Notes: a model not told the origin generated them from the letters alone. A stretch of DNA of 64,000 bases from Bacteroidaceae bacterium (GCA_017940565.1 JAGAYH010000032.1:1-64000), one strand, 5' to 3'. Positions 18,454 to 27,167 are shown, numbered from the stretch's first letter. Numbers and translations are program-made.

Positions 18454-18645
18454 TTACTAACGATCGGAAACCCTGCCGATGTCAACCGCGATGGCACGGT
18501 GGACTCGGCGGACATTGTGGCCGTGATTAAGGAAATGCCCGACGGTGACAAGAAAGCCGACGTGAATGGCGACAGTGTGATAGACTCTGCCGACATCGTG
18601 GCGGTCATCAAGGCCACACTATGGTGCTATGACAGCCAGATGTAA
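18454..18645 (+). pseudogene. Orphan double dockerin-like tail without a gene body
   Basis: The plus-strand frame from 18454 (after an in-frame TGA at 18451) to TAA at 18643-18645 encodes ADVNRDGTVDSADIVAVIKE, a short PDGDKK linker, then ADVNGDSVIDSADIVAVIKA. This is two consecutive F-hand-like repeats, the second with a loop change, followed by a short unrelated tail. There is no plausible start codon, signal peptide or body, and it overlaps the end of the minus-strand gene at 18627. Best read as the 3' remnant of a deleted secreted-protein gene. Confidence 0.7.
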
Positions 18646-19193
18646 AGGACCACGAGAGTGGAGACAACAGCACACAGCCCGACGATGAACATAAAAAGTT
18701 TCACCTGCCAGCCCTTGACACCAAGACCCGGCGCAGCCGGTTGCTGAGCCTGTTTCTGGGCTTTAGTAACTATTTCCGTGAGGTTTGCCACCTCCCAGTT
18801 TATCTGGTTGTTCTGCGTCAGTTGTATCTTTTTCATCTCGGCCAAGGCAGCCACCACATCGGTGAGTTTGTCCAGTTGGTTGAGTTTCTGCACGGCGTGC
18901 TCCGTGGCCTGCAACTGTTGCAACTGCTCCCGCATGCTGGCGGTTAGTCCCTGCATCATATCCTTCATGGCAGCATCAAGGCGCACGGAGGTTTCGCGTA
19001 TGGAAGCGATTTGACGCGCCACACTTTCGCGTAACTGTCCTACGGCCGTATTGAGCGCCGCATCGACGTCGCCGGTTGATTTAATCAGAGCCTTGCGGGC
19101 ATCGGCCTGCTCCAGGAACGCATCAAGACGCGCCATGACGGCCGTGAGTTCCTTGAGTTGAGCATTGGGCGTTGAGAGTTGAGAGTTGTCCAT
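18627..19193 (-). CDS. Coiled-coil protein with C-terminal membrane anchor (operon member 6)
   Basis: 188 residues, no family recognised. The N-terminus (MDNSQLSTPNAQLKEL) carries a low-complexity NSQL stretch. Residues about 15-145 are Ala-, Gln- and Leu-rich and almost entirely helical, predicted coiled coil. A proline-rich hinge (QQPAAPGLG) precedes a single C-terminal membrane segment (VKLFMFIVGLCAVVSTLVVL). Topology is tail-anchored, coiled coil probably in the cytosol. Last gene of the actin-like/tubulin-like operon, 9 bases after the previous one. Probably a scaffold or membrane adaptor for the filament-type proteins; this is inference. Confidence 0.7.
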   Translation of the reverse strand: MDNSQLSTPNAQLKELTAVMARLDAFLEQADARKALIKSTGDVDAALNTAVGQLRESVARQIASIRETSVRLDAAMKDMMQGLTASMREQLQQLQATEHAVQKLNQLDKLTDVVAALAEMKKIQLTQNNQINWEVANLTEIVTKAQKQAQQPAAPGLGVKGWQVKLFMFIVGLCAVVSTLVVLYIWLS

Positions 19194-19202
19194 TTGACTG
19201 AT

Positions 19203-19820
19203 TTATTCGTAAACGACTTCCACTTTCTTGAGTACGGTCCAAAAACCGTTTTTCAGCACGGCCGAGCCCTGGGCCACCTGACGGTAGGTCTGCGGCTTTT
19301 CTCCGTTGACCACCAGTTGGCAGGCCGGTTCAATGGTCTTTACACGGTTGTCGAGAGCTTTGATGGCTCCCTGTCGTGTGGGACAGAAGTCGATGACAGC
19401 CTGTTCCGGCTCATCCTTAAGCAGCGTGAAACGGTAGTAGCTGGTTTCGTATGGTTCGAGCGTCTTGCGCTCGTCGTCGAACATACGTTCCGCCGACGGG
19501 CGGCCAAAGTAAATGACCTTGGGAGACTCTACGACCGGGTCGGTGAGATAGGCATTGGCGGCCGCCTCGGCCTGAGCGTTGGCTATGGCCTGGACATTGC
19601 GCGACACTTCCTCATTGATAAGCAACTGCACTTCCTGCCGGGTCAGCACCTCAGCAGGCAAAGCGTCGTGGAAATGTTGCTGTGCTGCCTGCAGGTCGTA
19701 GGTGGCATCGTCGAGAGCCTCGCGCAGGGCGGTTATTTTGTGATTCTGCACCAGCAGCAGGATAAAAAGCACTACAGCCACACCAATGGCCGCAAGGGAG
19801 AGAATTAAAGCTGTATTCAT
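19203..19820 (-). CDS. Membrane-anchored protein of unknown function (operon member 5)
   Basis: 205 residues. One N-terminal membrane segment (LILSLAAIGVAVVLFILLLV, about 4-23), a short helical stretch to about 95, then a compact mixed alpha/beta domain (about 100-205) starting near VIYFGRPSAERMF. No catalytic motif is evident. It lies 44 bases after the actin-like gene and 9 before the tail-anchored coiled-coil gene. The two small proteins look like membrane partners of the two cytoskeleton-like proteins, with opposite anchoring (N-terminal here, C-terminal next door). Confidence 0.7.
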   Translation of the reverse strand: MNTALILSLAAIGVAVVLFILLLVQNHKITALREALDDATYDLQAAQQHFHDALPAEVLTRQEVQLLINEEVSRNVQAIANAQAEAAANAYLTDPVVESPKVIYFGRPSAERMFDDERKTLEPYETSYYRFTLLKDEPEQAVIDFCPTRQGAIKALDNRVKTIEPACQLVVNGEKPQTYRQVAQGSAVLKNGFWTVLKKVEVVYE

Positions 19821-19864
19821 ATTTATTTCTTTTTTCTAATTCAATTTCGATATATCATCAATAC

Positions 19865-22800
19865 TTATACGCGTTCGACAGCTATGGCATAGCCCAGGGC
19901 ATTGATGGCTCCACAGACAGGATAGAAGAAGAGAGCATCGCCGACTCTGGGGTTCTGCTCTTGGCGCGAAGCCTCGTGGCCGCGCTCATCAAGCATGGTT
20001 GCCAAGTATTCGTCAGCCTTGGCCAGCAGAATCTCGCGATAACGCGGGAAGCGGTTGGAAGGCACGCCAAAATAATTCTGGAATGAAATGACGGCATCCA
20101 GGCCGAGGAAGAAATCAACAAATGCTTTGTAAGACTCCAAGACTTCGCCCTGCACTTCACGGGTGACAGACGAAAATGTCTTCTCACCGGCATCGAACGA
20201 GGGCGAACCGCTAAAGACGGTTTTGAGACTGTCGGCGTCGACATTCATATCCTCGGGGCGCAGGTCTAACCCACCCTTGCAGGTAATGACCTTGGGGTTG
20301 TCCACCCGGCGCAGTTCCACGCGTCCGTCATCAGAAAGAATACGGTTGAAAACGATTTGTGTGAGGCGCTGCAGGTTGTCGTCCTCTCCAATGGCCGAAA
20401 GCAGTTTCGATGCCGTGCCGCTCACGGTGAGATATGCGGGCGAACCGATGCCACGTGCTTTAAGCAATTGAGCCGCATAGTAGAGCTGGGCTATGTAGAA
20501 CAGCAACAATACAAACTTCATGTCGTAGTCGCGGCTGAGCCATTGGGACAATGAAGCGTCCTGTCCGGTCATCTGAGGATGGTTCTGCAAGGAGAACATG
20601 AACGAAATGACATCGGCAGACTGGCCTGTACGACGGATTTTTTCGTAGCTGCTGCGCACACCGGGATATGGCGATATGGCTTGCAAGACACGCTCCTCAT
20701 AACGCTGCACGAATCCGTTGCGCGAGATGTCGGTGCCATAGAAATCACCAAAGAGACTGTTGCCGGCAAAACGGACTGACGACAGGGCAAGGGGACGGTT
20801 TTCATTATACACGACAAAATCGGTCGTCTCGCCACCGATATCCATCGAGACCACCGGACGGACTGCCGAGGTTACGCCACAGGTGTTCTTGTAGTAATAA
20901 TATGGTGCCAGACTTTCAGTGATGCACTGCATGCGGCACTGCGGACTGATAATGGCGGCAGCACGGGTGTTCCAGATTGAAGTGAGCTGACTGCGCTGAT
21001 AGGGCAACATGCTGACAGGATAGAACCACGTGATGCCGGTCCTTTCGAGCGCACCACCGAGCGAAAGAACTTTATTGCGGATAAGCAACAACAGTTCTTC
21101 AAAGAAAGCTTCCATGAGATTGGCGTGCTCTGCACCAGTCCACTTGAGATTGGTTACCGTCTCGTTATGGTTGGACTCAACGTAGCGCTCGTAGTGGAAA
21201 CCTATGGCAACATCGGCCAAACTGGTCAGTTTTCCAGTAATGCCGGAAGCTGTGCGTGGCCGACACATGGCCGTTCTTGTGGGGAAATGCACATTGCGCT
21301 CGCCACCGATGTGCAAGGGAACGAATTCCTGATTAGGGATATCGAAAAAATAGTCCAGGTCGTGCTCACCTATAATAGTTTCAATACCGGGATACAGATA
21401 ATCGTGAAGCGGCATGGACTGCACATCGGAACCCGTAATCTCGAACGGATAAATCTGTCCGTCCACCTTATACTCAACATGGGTATTGGTCGTACCGAAA
21501 TCGACGGCTACATCCACCTGTTTGTTTCCTTGGGCCAGTTCACGGCGCAGGGGAACTATCAATGCTTCTACGGGAGAGCCGACGGCAGAGAACAGAATGT
21601 AGTCGTAATCTTCCTCACCGCTGTAATATTTTGTAGTCAACGGGTCGCCATTGTCTTTGTTTGCTCTGGTGGAACAAGCAAAAGCCTTGGGTGCAGTTGT
21701 CTGTTCGTCGTAGAAGGCTAATTCATAGCTATTGACCGATGCAGACATTTCTGCGTCGATCAGGGCAACTCGCTGTGCGGCCTTGATGCCACGGAGGCGA
21801 AAGAAAGGATATAAGTAAAGGTCGCAGGCACACTCTCTGATGACACCGACATTGCGCGAGGCATCGGGCAGCATCTCCGGCGAATTGTAGTAGATGCGCT
21901 CAAACGTAATGTACTTGCCGCGCTGAATGGGAATGCGGAATGTAGCTCGCGCGCTGCCTCCGGCAAGGGTCTCAATATGAAAGACGGGATGAGGATGCAC
22001 TTCCGTTGTCATGCCCTGCAAGTCGGACAGTGACAAATAATCCAACACGGTGCGTTTAAGTGGAAGCATGAAGGCGTAATCTTTCGAATCAGTCCAACCG
22101 CTAAAGAAATTGTCAGCACTGACGGGATAAGGCAATCGAACGAGATATGGCTGGAACACATCGGCCGGCGTCAAGAATGGATAATGGGTGCCGTCAAAAG
22201 GCAATTCACGCTTGTCTATGTCCTGAGTAGCCACAAAGAGCGGAGCAACATTGCCTTTAAGCCAAGGGCCGAAAGTGTAGAATGTATCGCTCTCGGTGTA
22301 CGTATCCGTAGGGAGCACCAAGGGCAAACGGCCGTTTACCGATTTGGAAGCCCTGATACGGAAGTCGCTGTGGGCTGCTATGTGCTCGGCCGCATCGCCT
22401 TTGACATGCAAGGGCAGGTTGCGAAGTACCGACACACGATTATCGGCGGCCAGGGCCAATTGTTCAAACTGCGACTGGTAGTCCTCGGGGTGCGATGACA
22501 CCAAACGCTGCTTCAGGCCATTGTCGCCAATCTGTGCAAAGCAGGCTTGTATGTAGTCGTAAACTTCACGGAAAACAACATTAAAACGAGGTTGGCGCGA
22601 AAGAAGCCATACATAATAAATGAAGTCATCGCTACGCTCATGGAGTGCCTTGAAACTGCCCGGTGACTCGTCGAAAGCGCGGTGGTTGGTCAGATAGGTC
22701 GTCACATAGTCCAACTTGTTTGCCGAAGCCACACACAGCGATGTGGGTGAAGTGGCCCCAACGATGTTAAGAGGCTCCGGACCGTCCAGACAGTTCAGCA

Positions 22801-23242
22801 GATAAATAGTGTCCACCTCTCCGAAGTTGAAACCTTCGGCATCCTGTTCCATATAGAGCTCCAAGGTACGGCCCAACTGGTGGAAGAGCGGATTGTTCTT
22901 CAGGTGCTTCAGGTCGTTGCGCGACCATTCGATGATTTCGTAGTGATCCTGAAAACGGCGGTAATTGTAAAATATCTCGAGCACGTCCAAGGCATACGAT
23001 ACCAACTTATGATAAATGGTCACACCCGTCAAGCCCACCTCCGCATTGCGCGTCACGGCATCGAAGGCACTGCGCACCAGTTCAAAGTTGGCAAACGGAG
23101 AGGGTATTGACGTGATGGGCAAACTGGCGGCACCTCCGGCTGGGTCGCTGATAGCAGCTATGGATTTTTCATCATATTGTTGTGAGAGATCCCACCCGTT
23201 CAGTGAGGCATTTCCTTCGTGAAATCGAAATACGTGTGGCAT
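19865..23242 (-). CDS. Large actin/Hsp70-fold ATPase-like protein (SrfB-like?) (operon member 4)
   Basis: 1125 residues. The N-terminal half (1-570) is a large domain without recognised motifs. The C-terminal half has the actin-superfamily nucleotide pocket: phosphate-1 loop AVDFGTTNTHVEY (about 579-591), phosphate-2 loop VSMDIGGETTDFVVY (about 798-812) and an adenosine-type motif YLTVSGTASKLLSAIG (about 937-952). No signal peptide or membrane segment, so cytosolic. It begins 2 bases after the tubulin-like gene. Resemblance to the virulence factor SrfB family is possible but rests on memory. Not DnaK: the length and motif spacing differ, and there is no substrate-binding domain. Confidence 0.8.
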   Translation of the reverse strand: MPHVFRFHEGNASLNGWDLSQQYDEKSIAAISDPAGGAASLPITSIPSPFANFELVRSAFDAVTRNAEVGLTGVTIYHKLVSYALDVLEIFYNYRRFQDHYEIIEWSRNDLKHLKNNPLFHQLGRTLELYMEQDAEGFNFGEVDTIYLLNCLDGPEPLNIVGATSPTSLCVASANKLDYVTTYLTNHRAFDESPGSFKALHERSDDFIYYVWLLSRQPRFNVVFREVYDYIQACFAQIGDNGLKQRLVSSHPEDYQSQFEQLALAADNRVSVLRNLPLHVKGDAAEHIAAHSDFRIRASKSVNGRLPLVLPTDTYTESDTFYTFGPWLKGNVAPLFVATQDIDKRELPFDGTHYPFLTPADVFQPYLVRLPYPVSADNFFSGWTDSKDYAFMLPLKRTVLDYLSLSDLQGMTTEVHPHPVFHIETLAGGSARATFRIPIQRGKYITFERIYYNSPEMLPDASRNVGVIRECACDLYLYPFFRLRGIKAAQRVALIDAEMSASVNSYELAFYDEQTTAPKAFACSTRANKDNGDPLTTKYYSGEEDYDYILFSAVGSPVEALIVPLRRELAQGNKQVDVAVDFGTTNTHVEYKVDGQIYPFEITGSDVQSMPLHDYLYPGIETIIGEHDLDYFFDIPNQEFVPLHIGGERNVHFPTRTAMCRPRTASGITGKLTSLADVAIGFHYERYVESNHNETVTNLKWTGAEHANLMEAFFEELLLLIRNKVLSLGGALERTGITWFYPVSMLPYQRSQLTSIWNTRAAAIISPQCRMQCITESLAPYYYYKNTCGVTSAVRPVVSMDIGGETTDFVVYNENRPLALSSVRFAGNSLFGDFYGTDISRNGFVQRYEERVLQAISPYPGVRSSYEKIRRTGQSADVISFMFSLQNHPQMTGQDASLSQWLSRDYDMKFVLLLFYIAQLYYAAQLLKARGIGSPAYLTVSGTASKLLSAIGEDDNLQRLTQIVFNRILSDDGRVELRRVDNPKVITCKGGLDLRPEDMNVDADSLKTVFSGSPSFDAGEKTFSSVTREVQGEVLESYKAFVDFFLGLDAVISFQNYFGVPSNRFPRYREILLAKADEYLATMLDERGHEASRQEQNPRVGDALFFYPVCGAINALGYAIAVERV

Positions 23243-23244
23243 GA

Positions 23245-24672
23245 CTAAATCTTTTTATGGTTAATAAATTGACGGGTGGCCTCCGAGAATACACTCATGA
23301 AATAGTCCTCGCCCGAAAGTGTCCGGGGCAACTTGACGGCAACTTTTTCCATCTCATCCAGCAGGGCATAATAGCCTTTGTCGTGACCGAACGTTCGGTT
23401 CAGGAAACCGCCCGACAAGGCTTTCACGCCATTGACGGATTGCAACAGGTCGTGAGGGGCTATCTTCAGATTAAACGGTTGGAAACTGCGCACATTGCCT
23501 GCCATCTCGCCCAGCCAAAGATTGAACGCTTCAAAAATTTGCAACAGCGTTTTGTAGGGTTCGCCCTTGAGCATGGCTTTCTGATAGTGGCGGTCCTTGG
23601 CCCAGGCGTACGTAAGGGCATCGTTAATTCGCGTTTTATAAAGCTGACTGAATAGGAAGAATTGCGTCAACGGCAAACGCACCGTCTGCTGTGTTTGCTC
23701 TGAAAGCAGGGGGAATGTCAGCGGATCGGCGTCTTCCTTAGTGGCATATTCCTTGTACACCTTCGTTCCATCGAACTTCAGTCCAACAAAATCCACTACC
23801 GACAGCGCGGCGGCCAATTCCACGAAATGGGCATTGTTTTCCTGGTAACGGCCGCCTTCACAATTGTGATAGTTACTTTTCAGATTATCGCCGATGTAAT
23901 ACAGGGCGTCGATGTCCAGATTGTTGATATAATACGTCAGGGCCGACTTGGCCTTCGACAGGAATGCGGCGGCATTGATACTGCTGTCCTCGCGGTCTTC
24001 TAAGCCAAAATAAGGCAGCACCGTGATGGCGCCGATACGGGCCTTTTGAAGGAAAGCGGCGGAGGGGAAGTCCTCCACCTGTGCCGAGCGGAATGTTTTC
24101 AGCGACAAGGGGAATCCGGCTGCACCCGTACCGCCGAAGATGGAACTGATGATAAAGATGCGGTCGTCTTCTTGGAAATTTGCCATCAGCTGCTTCATCG
24201 ACGTGCCGCCCAAGTCATCGCTCTGGAAATTGTTGAGCACCACGCTGCCCATGTTGGGATTGCCTTTGAAACCCACGTTCATTTCCGCCTGAAGATTGCG
24301 CTTTGAGAACAACAGGCTGACGAGGGCCTGATTGGCCCGGTCCAACTGGTTATAGCGGATGTAATCGCCAAAACTCTTATTGACCTCGTTCGATATAGGC
24401 ACTCGGAAATTGGTGTCCTGGTCATCCACTTCGGTGCGGAAGAACGTGTTGCGGCTGTCTTCGTTGAACGTCAGACTGCCACGCAACTTCTTATACAGGT
24501 TCAGCAAATCCACCGTGCGGGTCAGGTCGCCGTTCGACTGGTCTGCATCTATAATCACAGGCACCACGGCATCGGTATCGGCCAGTTTCACACCGGCTGC
24601 CAACAGCATGGTCAGCGACTTGAGCACACGGGCACCCGTACCGCCGATACCAAAAATATACAGTTTACTCAT
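23245..24672 (-). CDS. Tubulin/FtsZ-like GTPase-type protein (operon member 3)
   Basis: 475 residues. The N-terminal Rossmann start LYIFGIGGTGARVLKSL (4-20) matches the first nucleotide loop of tubulin-like proteins, and IFGGTGAAGFPLS (178-190) matches the glycine-rich tubulin signature GGTG[ST]G with Ala at the last small-residue position. Between them IIDADQSN (40-47) is at the place of the second nucleotide loop. This is not FtsZ: the length, the long insert between the loops and the C-terminus differ. Adjacent to an actin-fold gene and downstream of a VWA-like lipoprotein gene. I infer nucleotide-dependent assembly; activity is not shown. Confidence 0.8.
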   Translation of the reverse strand: MSKLYIFGIGGTGARVLKSLTMLLAAGVKLADTDAVVPVIIDADQSNGDLTRTVDLLNLYKKLRGSLTFNEDSRNTFFRTEVDDQDTNFRVPISNEVNKSFGDYIRYNQLDRANQALVSLLFSKRNLQAEMNVGFKGNPNMGSVVLNNFQSDDLGGTSMKQLMANFQEDDRIFIISSIFGGTGAAGFPLSLKTFRSAQVEDFPSAAFLQKARIGAITVLPYFGLEDREDSSINAAAFLSKAKSALTYYINNLDIDALYYIGDNLKSNYHNCEGGRYQENNAHFVELAAALSVVDFVGLKFDGTKVYKEYATKEDADPLTFPLLSEQTQQTVRLPLTQFFLFSQLYKTRINDALTYAWAKDRHYQKAMLKGEPYKTLLQIFEAFNLWLGEMAGNVRSFQPFNLKIAPHDLLQSVNGVKALSGGFLNRTFGHDKGYYALLDEMEKVAVKLPRTLSGEDYFMSVFSEATRQFINHKKI

Positions 24673-24678
24673 AATACG

Positions 24679-25098
24679 TTAGAATGGGATTCTGCGCGAC
24701 TTCACGCTCAGATGTTGAAACAACAGGGAAGCAACAAAACTCAGGACCGCCGTCCAGGCAAACACGATGAGGCCAAAGCTGACCACTGCCGTATCGACGA
24801 TCGACGTGTGGTGAATGTTTTTCTCTATCAGATACTGGTCCACCGTGGCGTTGCCCATCAATGCCCCCACTATGGCACAGGCCAGCGAGCAGACAAACAC
24901 CATCACCAGCCACTTCCACCAGCGGGCCAGCTGGATATGGTCTATCACCACATAGTAGAGCACCAGAGGCACCACTATGAAAGCCAGCATCACATAGAAC
25001 ACCGCGGGATAGGCTCCCGATTCATACATGTAGCGCGAGAAATCGCCCAAATCGTAATAATGCCACAATTCGTAGAAATTGGCGCAAAATTCGTTCAT
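24679..25098 (-). CDS. Small polytopic membrane protein (operon member 2)
   Basis: 139 residues with three clear membrane segments (about 31-52, 64-82 and 104-127) and a Tyr/Trp-rich N-terminus (ANFYELWHYYDLGDFSRYMY). No family recognised. Six bases before the tubulin-like gene and 10 after the VWA-like lipoprotein gene. Probably the inner-membrane component of the complex the operon encodes. Confidence 0.7.
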   Translation of the reverse strand: MNEFCANFYELWHYYDLGDFSRYMYESGAYPAVFYVMLAFIVVPLVLYYVVIDHIQLARWWKWLVMVFVCSLACAIVGALMGNATVDQYLIEKNIHHTSIVDTAVVSFGLIVFAWTAVLSFVASLLFQHLSVKSRRIPF

Positions 25099-25108
25099 AT
25101 CTGTTTCT

Positions 25109-26485
25109 TTACCGTTTCATTTTAATACTTATTCCCACGATGGCCGCCAGTATCAGCGCAATCACCACCAGTCCCGTGGGGAACGACGAACTGCGGCCCG
25201 TGCGGTTAATCACAAAGTCCAGATGGAAGATGCCCTTGCCCTCGTTCTTGGCCAGGAAGGCATCGTTGATGCCGCGCATCATGTGGTCTATGCCAAACGT
25301 CACATAGAAGGGCGGCACCCGCTTCACGTCATTCGTTGTACTGCTCAACGCTATCCATTCCGGCAGACGGTACTTGAGGTTCACGCCTATCTTGCCGCCG
25401 ATAGCCTCATTGGGCGTCTGCAACGTCAGATAATACGGGTTCTCCAGCCCGGCGGCCGCACAGTCGCCGTAGGCCGAACCTTCGGGAGTCACGCGGTCCA
25501 CACGGACCACCCGCAGCCCGGCGGGCGACGTCTCATAGTTCGCCGTATCCTTCAGATAGCTCTCGTCGGTAAACAGCCGGTTGGCATCCACGGCCACCGA
25601 GAAATAGAGCGAGTCCACCTCGCGGCCCGAAAGGTCCAGACGGTCGATACCCAACTTTCCGCGGCTCGGGATGATACGGCGAACATTGCTGAAATCCGAT
25701 GTCAGCACACAGGCATTGTCCTGGTCCAGCGTCGTGTTCTGCGAACTGACCATATACTTGTGCAACAAACCGTTCACATGGTCCTCGTCCAGTTCTATGC
25801 GGTTGCAGAAGTCACGCACGCGGGCCGTTTCGCCCATGATGACCACGAAATACGGCCGGAAACCATAGTATTTCAGCGGCTGGTCGAGCATATCGAAATA
25901 GAAGCCGTTAAACACCGACTTGCACTGCAGCATCACCAGCGCCAGGTCGCCGCCGTGCTTGCCAATGGCATCCATGAAGGCCCGCTGCGTCTGATTCTTC
26001 TGATGGTTCAGATACTCCAGCGCGTTGCCCTTCTGCACCGAATAGATGCAGTCCGAGAAGAGTACCGACACCGTATGGTCGTCCGTGCGCTCCAAAATCT
26101 GCGAAAAGATACTGTTGATATTGCTCGAAGAGGTGTTGCCCTGCTTCATCGTCACCGGATTCAGCCGCAGGCAGAAGTTCTCCACATCATCGCCCAAGCC
26201 CGTCGGCACCACCTTGGCATTGATAAACTGTATGCCCGGCTGACCGTACGTCTCCTTCGACATCACCAGCAGGTGTTCCAATACGTCTTTAAACTGCGTG
26301 CCGCCCTGCACGTAACCGTACATGCTGCCCGAGTTCTCCACATAAAATTCCACCTTCGTCGCCTTCGTGCTGTCCTTCGCCTCGCCCGCCGCAACATCGC
26401 CACGGCTACGGCCGCCACAGCCGGCTACCACAAGCAACGCGGCGCACCAGGCCAGCAGCACAACTATCTCGTTTTTTCTTCTCAT
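25109..26485 (-). CDS. VWA-like lipoprotein with C-terminal membrane segment (operon member 1)
   Basis: 458 residues from the ATG at 26485; the frame continues upstream, but the -7 box at 26512 and the lipobox VAGC right after this Met fix the start. After the lipid anchor, VEFYVENSGSMYGYV (about residue 40) matches the start of a von Willebrand A fold, but the MIDAS DxSxS reads E-N-S-G-S. Later strand-like stretches (VSVLFSDCIYS, LALVMLQC, PYFVVIMG) fit the same fold. A C-terminal hydrophobic helix (TGLVVIALILAAIVGISI) ends in KMKR, so the protein seems anchored at both ends. First gene of the operon. Confidence 0.75.
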   Translation of the reverse strand: MRRKNEIVVLLAWCAALLVVAGCGGRSRGDVAAGEAKDSTKATKVEFYVENSGSMYGYVQGGTQFKDVLEHLLVMSKETYGQPGIQFINAKVVPTGLGDDVENFCLRLNPVTMKQGNTSSSNINSIFSQILERTDDHTVSVLFSDCIYSVQKGNALEYLNHQKNQTQRAFMDAIGKHGGDLALVMLQCKSVFNGFYFDMLDQPLKYYGFRPYFVVIMGETARVRDFCNRIELDEDHVNGLLHKYMVSSQNTTLDQDNACVLTSDFSNVRRIIPSRGKLGIDRLDLSGREVDSLYFSVAVDANRLFTDESYLKDTANYETSPAGLRVVRVDRVTPEGSAYGDCAAAGLENPYYLTLQTPNEAIGGKIGVNLKYRLPEWIALSSTTNDVKRVPPFYVTFGIDHMMRGINDAFLAKNEGKGIFHLDFVINRTGRSSSFPTGLVVIALILAAIVGISIKMKR

Positions 26486-26511
26486 GCGTAATAATCCTAT
26501 TATAAAACGTA

Positions 26512-26519
26512 CAAAAATA
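26512..26519 (-). promoter_or_regulatory. -7 box of the actin/tubulin-like operon
   Basis: TATTTTTG on the minus strand gives a leader of about 25 bases to the ATG at 26485 and excludes the upstream in-frame ATG at 26578. Confidence 0.6.
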
Positions 26520-26561
26520 CAACATTTTTCCCATTTCCGTCCCCTTTTTCCAGAAATATCG

Positions 26562-26599
26562 CACAAACAAAGCCGCAAAAAATGACTCTTCTGCGGCTT
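26562..26599 (-). terminator. Terminator of the ncRNA candidate
   Basis: AAGCCGCA (26592-26599 read on the minus strand) pairs with TGCGGCTT (26570-26577) and is followed by TGTTTG. It could also work on the plus strand, where no gene precedes it. Confidence 0.6.
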
Positions 26600-26895
26600 T
26601 TACTTATTCCTGGTACTTTTTCTATTTGTTACCTTTCGCCCGGTTGTGCGTGCGGCAAAGCATCTGGCAATTCGTCAGAAACGGGCATAAGAAAAGCATG
26701 GACTTCCCTTATCCGTCTCCGAGGCATTTGGCGTAACCCGTAAATATGATAAGTTCCGCCCACGCTATCGCGTAGGCGTTCACGAACTTATTCAAATATT
26801 TACTTCCTTAAATCGCCAAATTTTCGGAGTACGTCGAATAAACAGCAAACGCTATGTTAGTAAATTCTGTTCAACGGAAAGTCCGCACGACTCTC
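26568..26895 (-). ncRNA. Structured non-coding RNA candidate, family not identified
   Basis: A -7 box TACTTTTG (26901-26908, minus) starts a stretch of about 327 bases with no ORF that ends in an intrinsic terminator. Its centre (26717-26829) folds into a long rod: CTCCGA/TCGGAG, ATTTGGCG/CGCCAAAT, an internal loop (ATTTAAGGAA opposite GGGTTA), GTAAATAT/ATATTTAC, ATAAGTTC/GAACTTAT, a one-sided GTGAA bulge, and CGCCTACGC-GATA-GCGTGGGCG. A 5' segment CGTGCGG can pair with CCGCACG about 210 bases downstream, closing the molecule. The rod with a central bubble recalls 6S RNA, but I see no sequence proof. Confidence 0.6.
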
Positions 26896-26998
26896 CATGG
26901 CAAAAGTACGCATTTATTCTGATAACACCATGACTCTTTCCGCTCTTTTTTCCGGACAAACAGGGCGGCGGAGGCAGAACAGACACTCTGCACGGAAG

Positions 26999-27062
26999 GA
27001 AAACGCACTTGGAACGGACGAAAACGGAGTTAGTGCGAACGAAAGCGCTTTTCGTTCACAAA
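26999..27062 (+). repeat. Dispersed intergenic repeat, copy D
   Basis: GAAAACGCACTTGG (26999-27012) is followed by GGACGAAAACGGAGTTAG (from 27017) and a small hairpin GAACGAAAGCGCTTTTCGTTC (27037-27057). The gap between the ncRNA and the gene at 27168 otherwise shows nothing recognisable. Confidence 0.7.
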
Positions 27063-27167
27063 AGGTCAGGACAGCATCAAACGATGGCGCTATCCGGAAC
27101 TAATCGGCGGAATGTGAAATAGGGAAACAAAAATGGCTGACGGTCCGGCCCAAATGTCGCCGGCGGA

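Noticed and set aside
26568..26895. Identification of the structured RNA as RNase P RNA or tmRNA
   Set aside because: A GGAAAGTCC word on the opposite strand suggested RNase P, but the partner 3' conserved segment is absent; no tRNA-like acceptor or T-arm for tmRNA was found.
26897..27103. 68-codon plus-strand ORF
   Set aside because: It runs through repeat copy D and the ncRNA promoter; no protein-like features.
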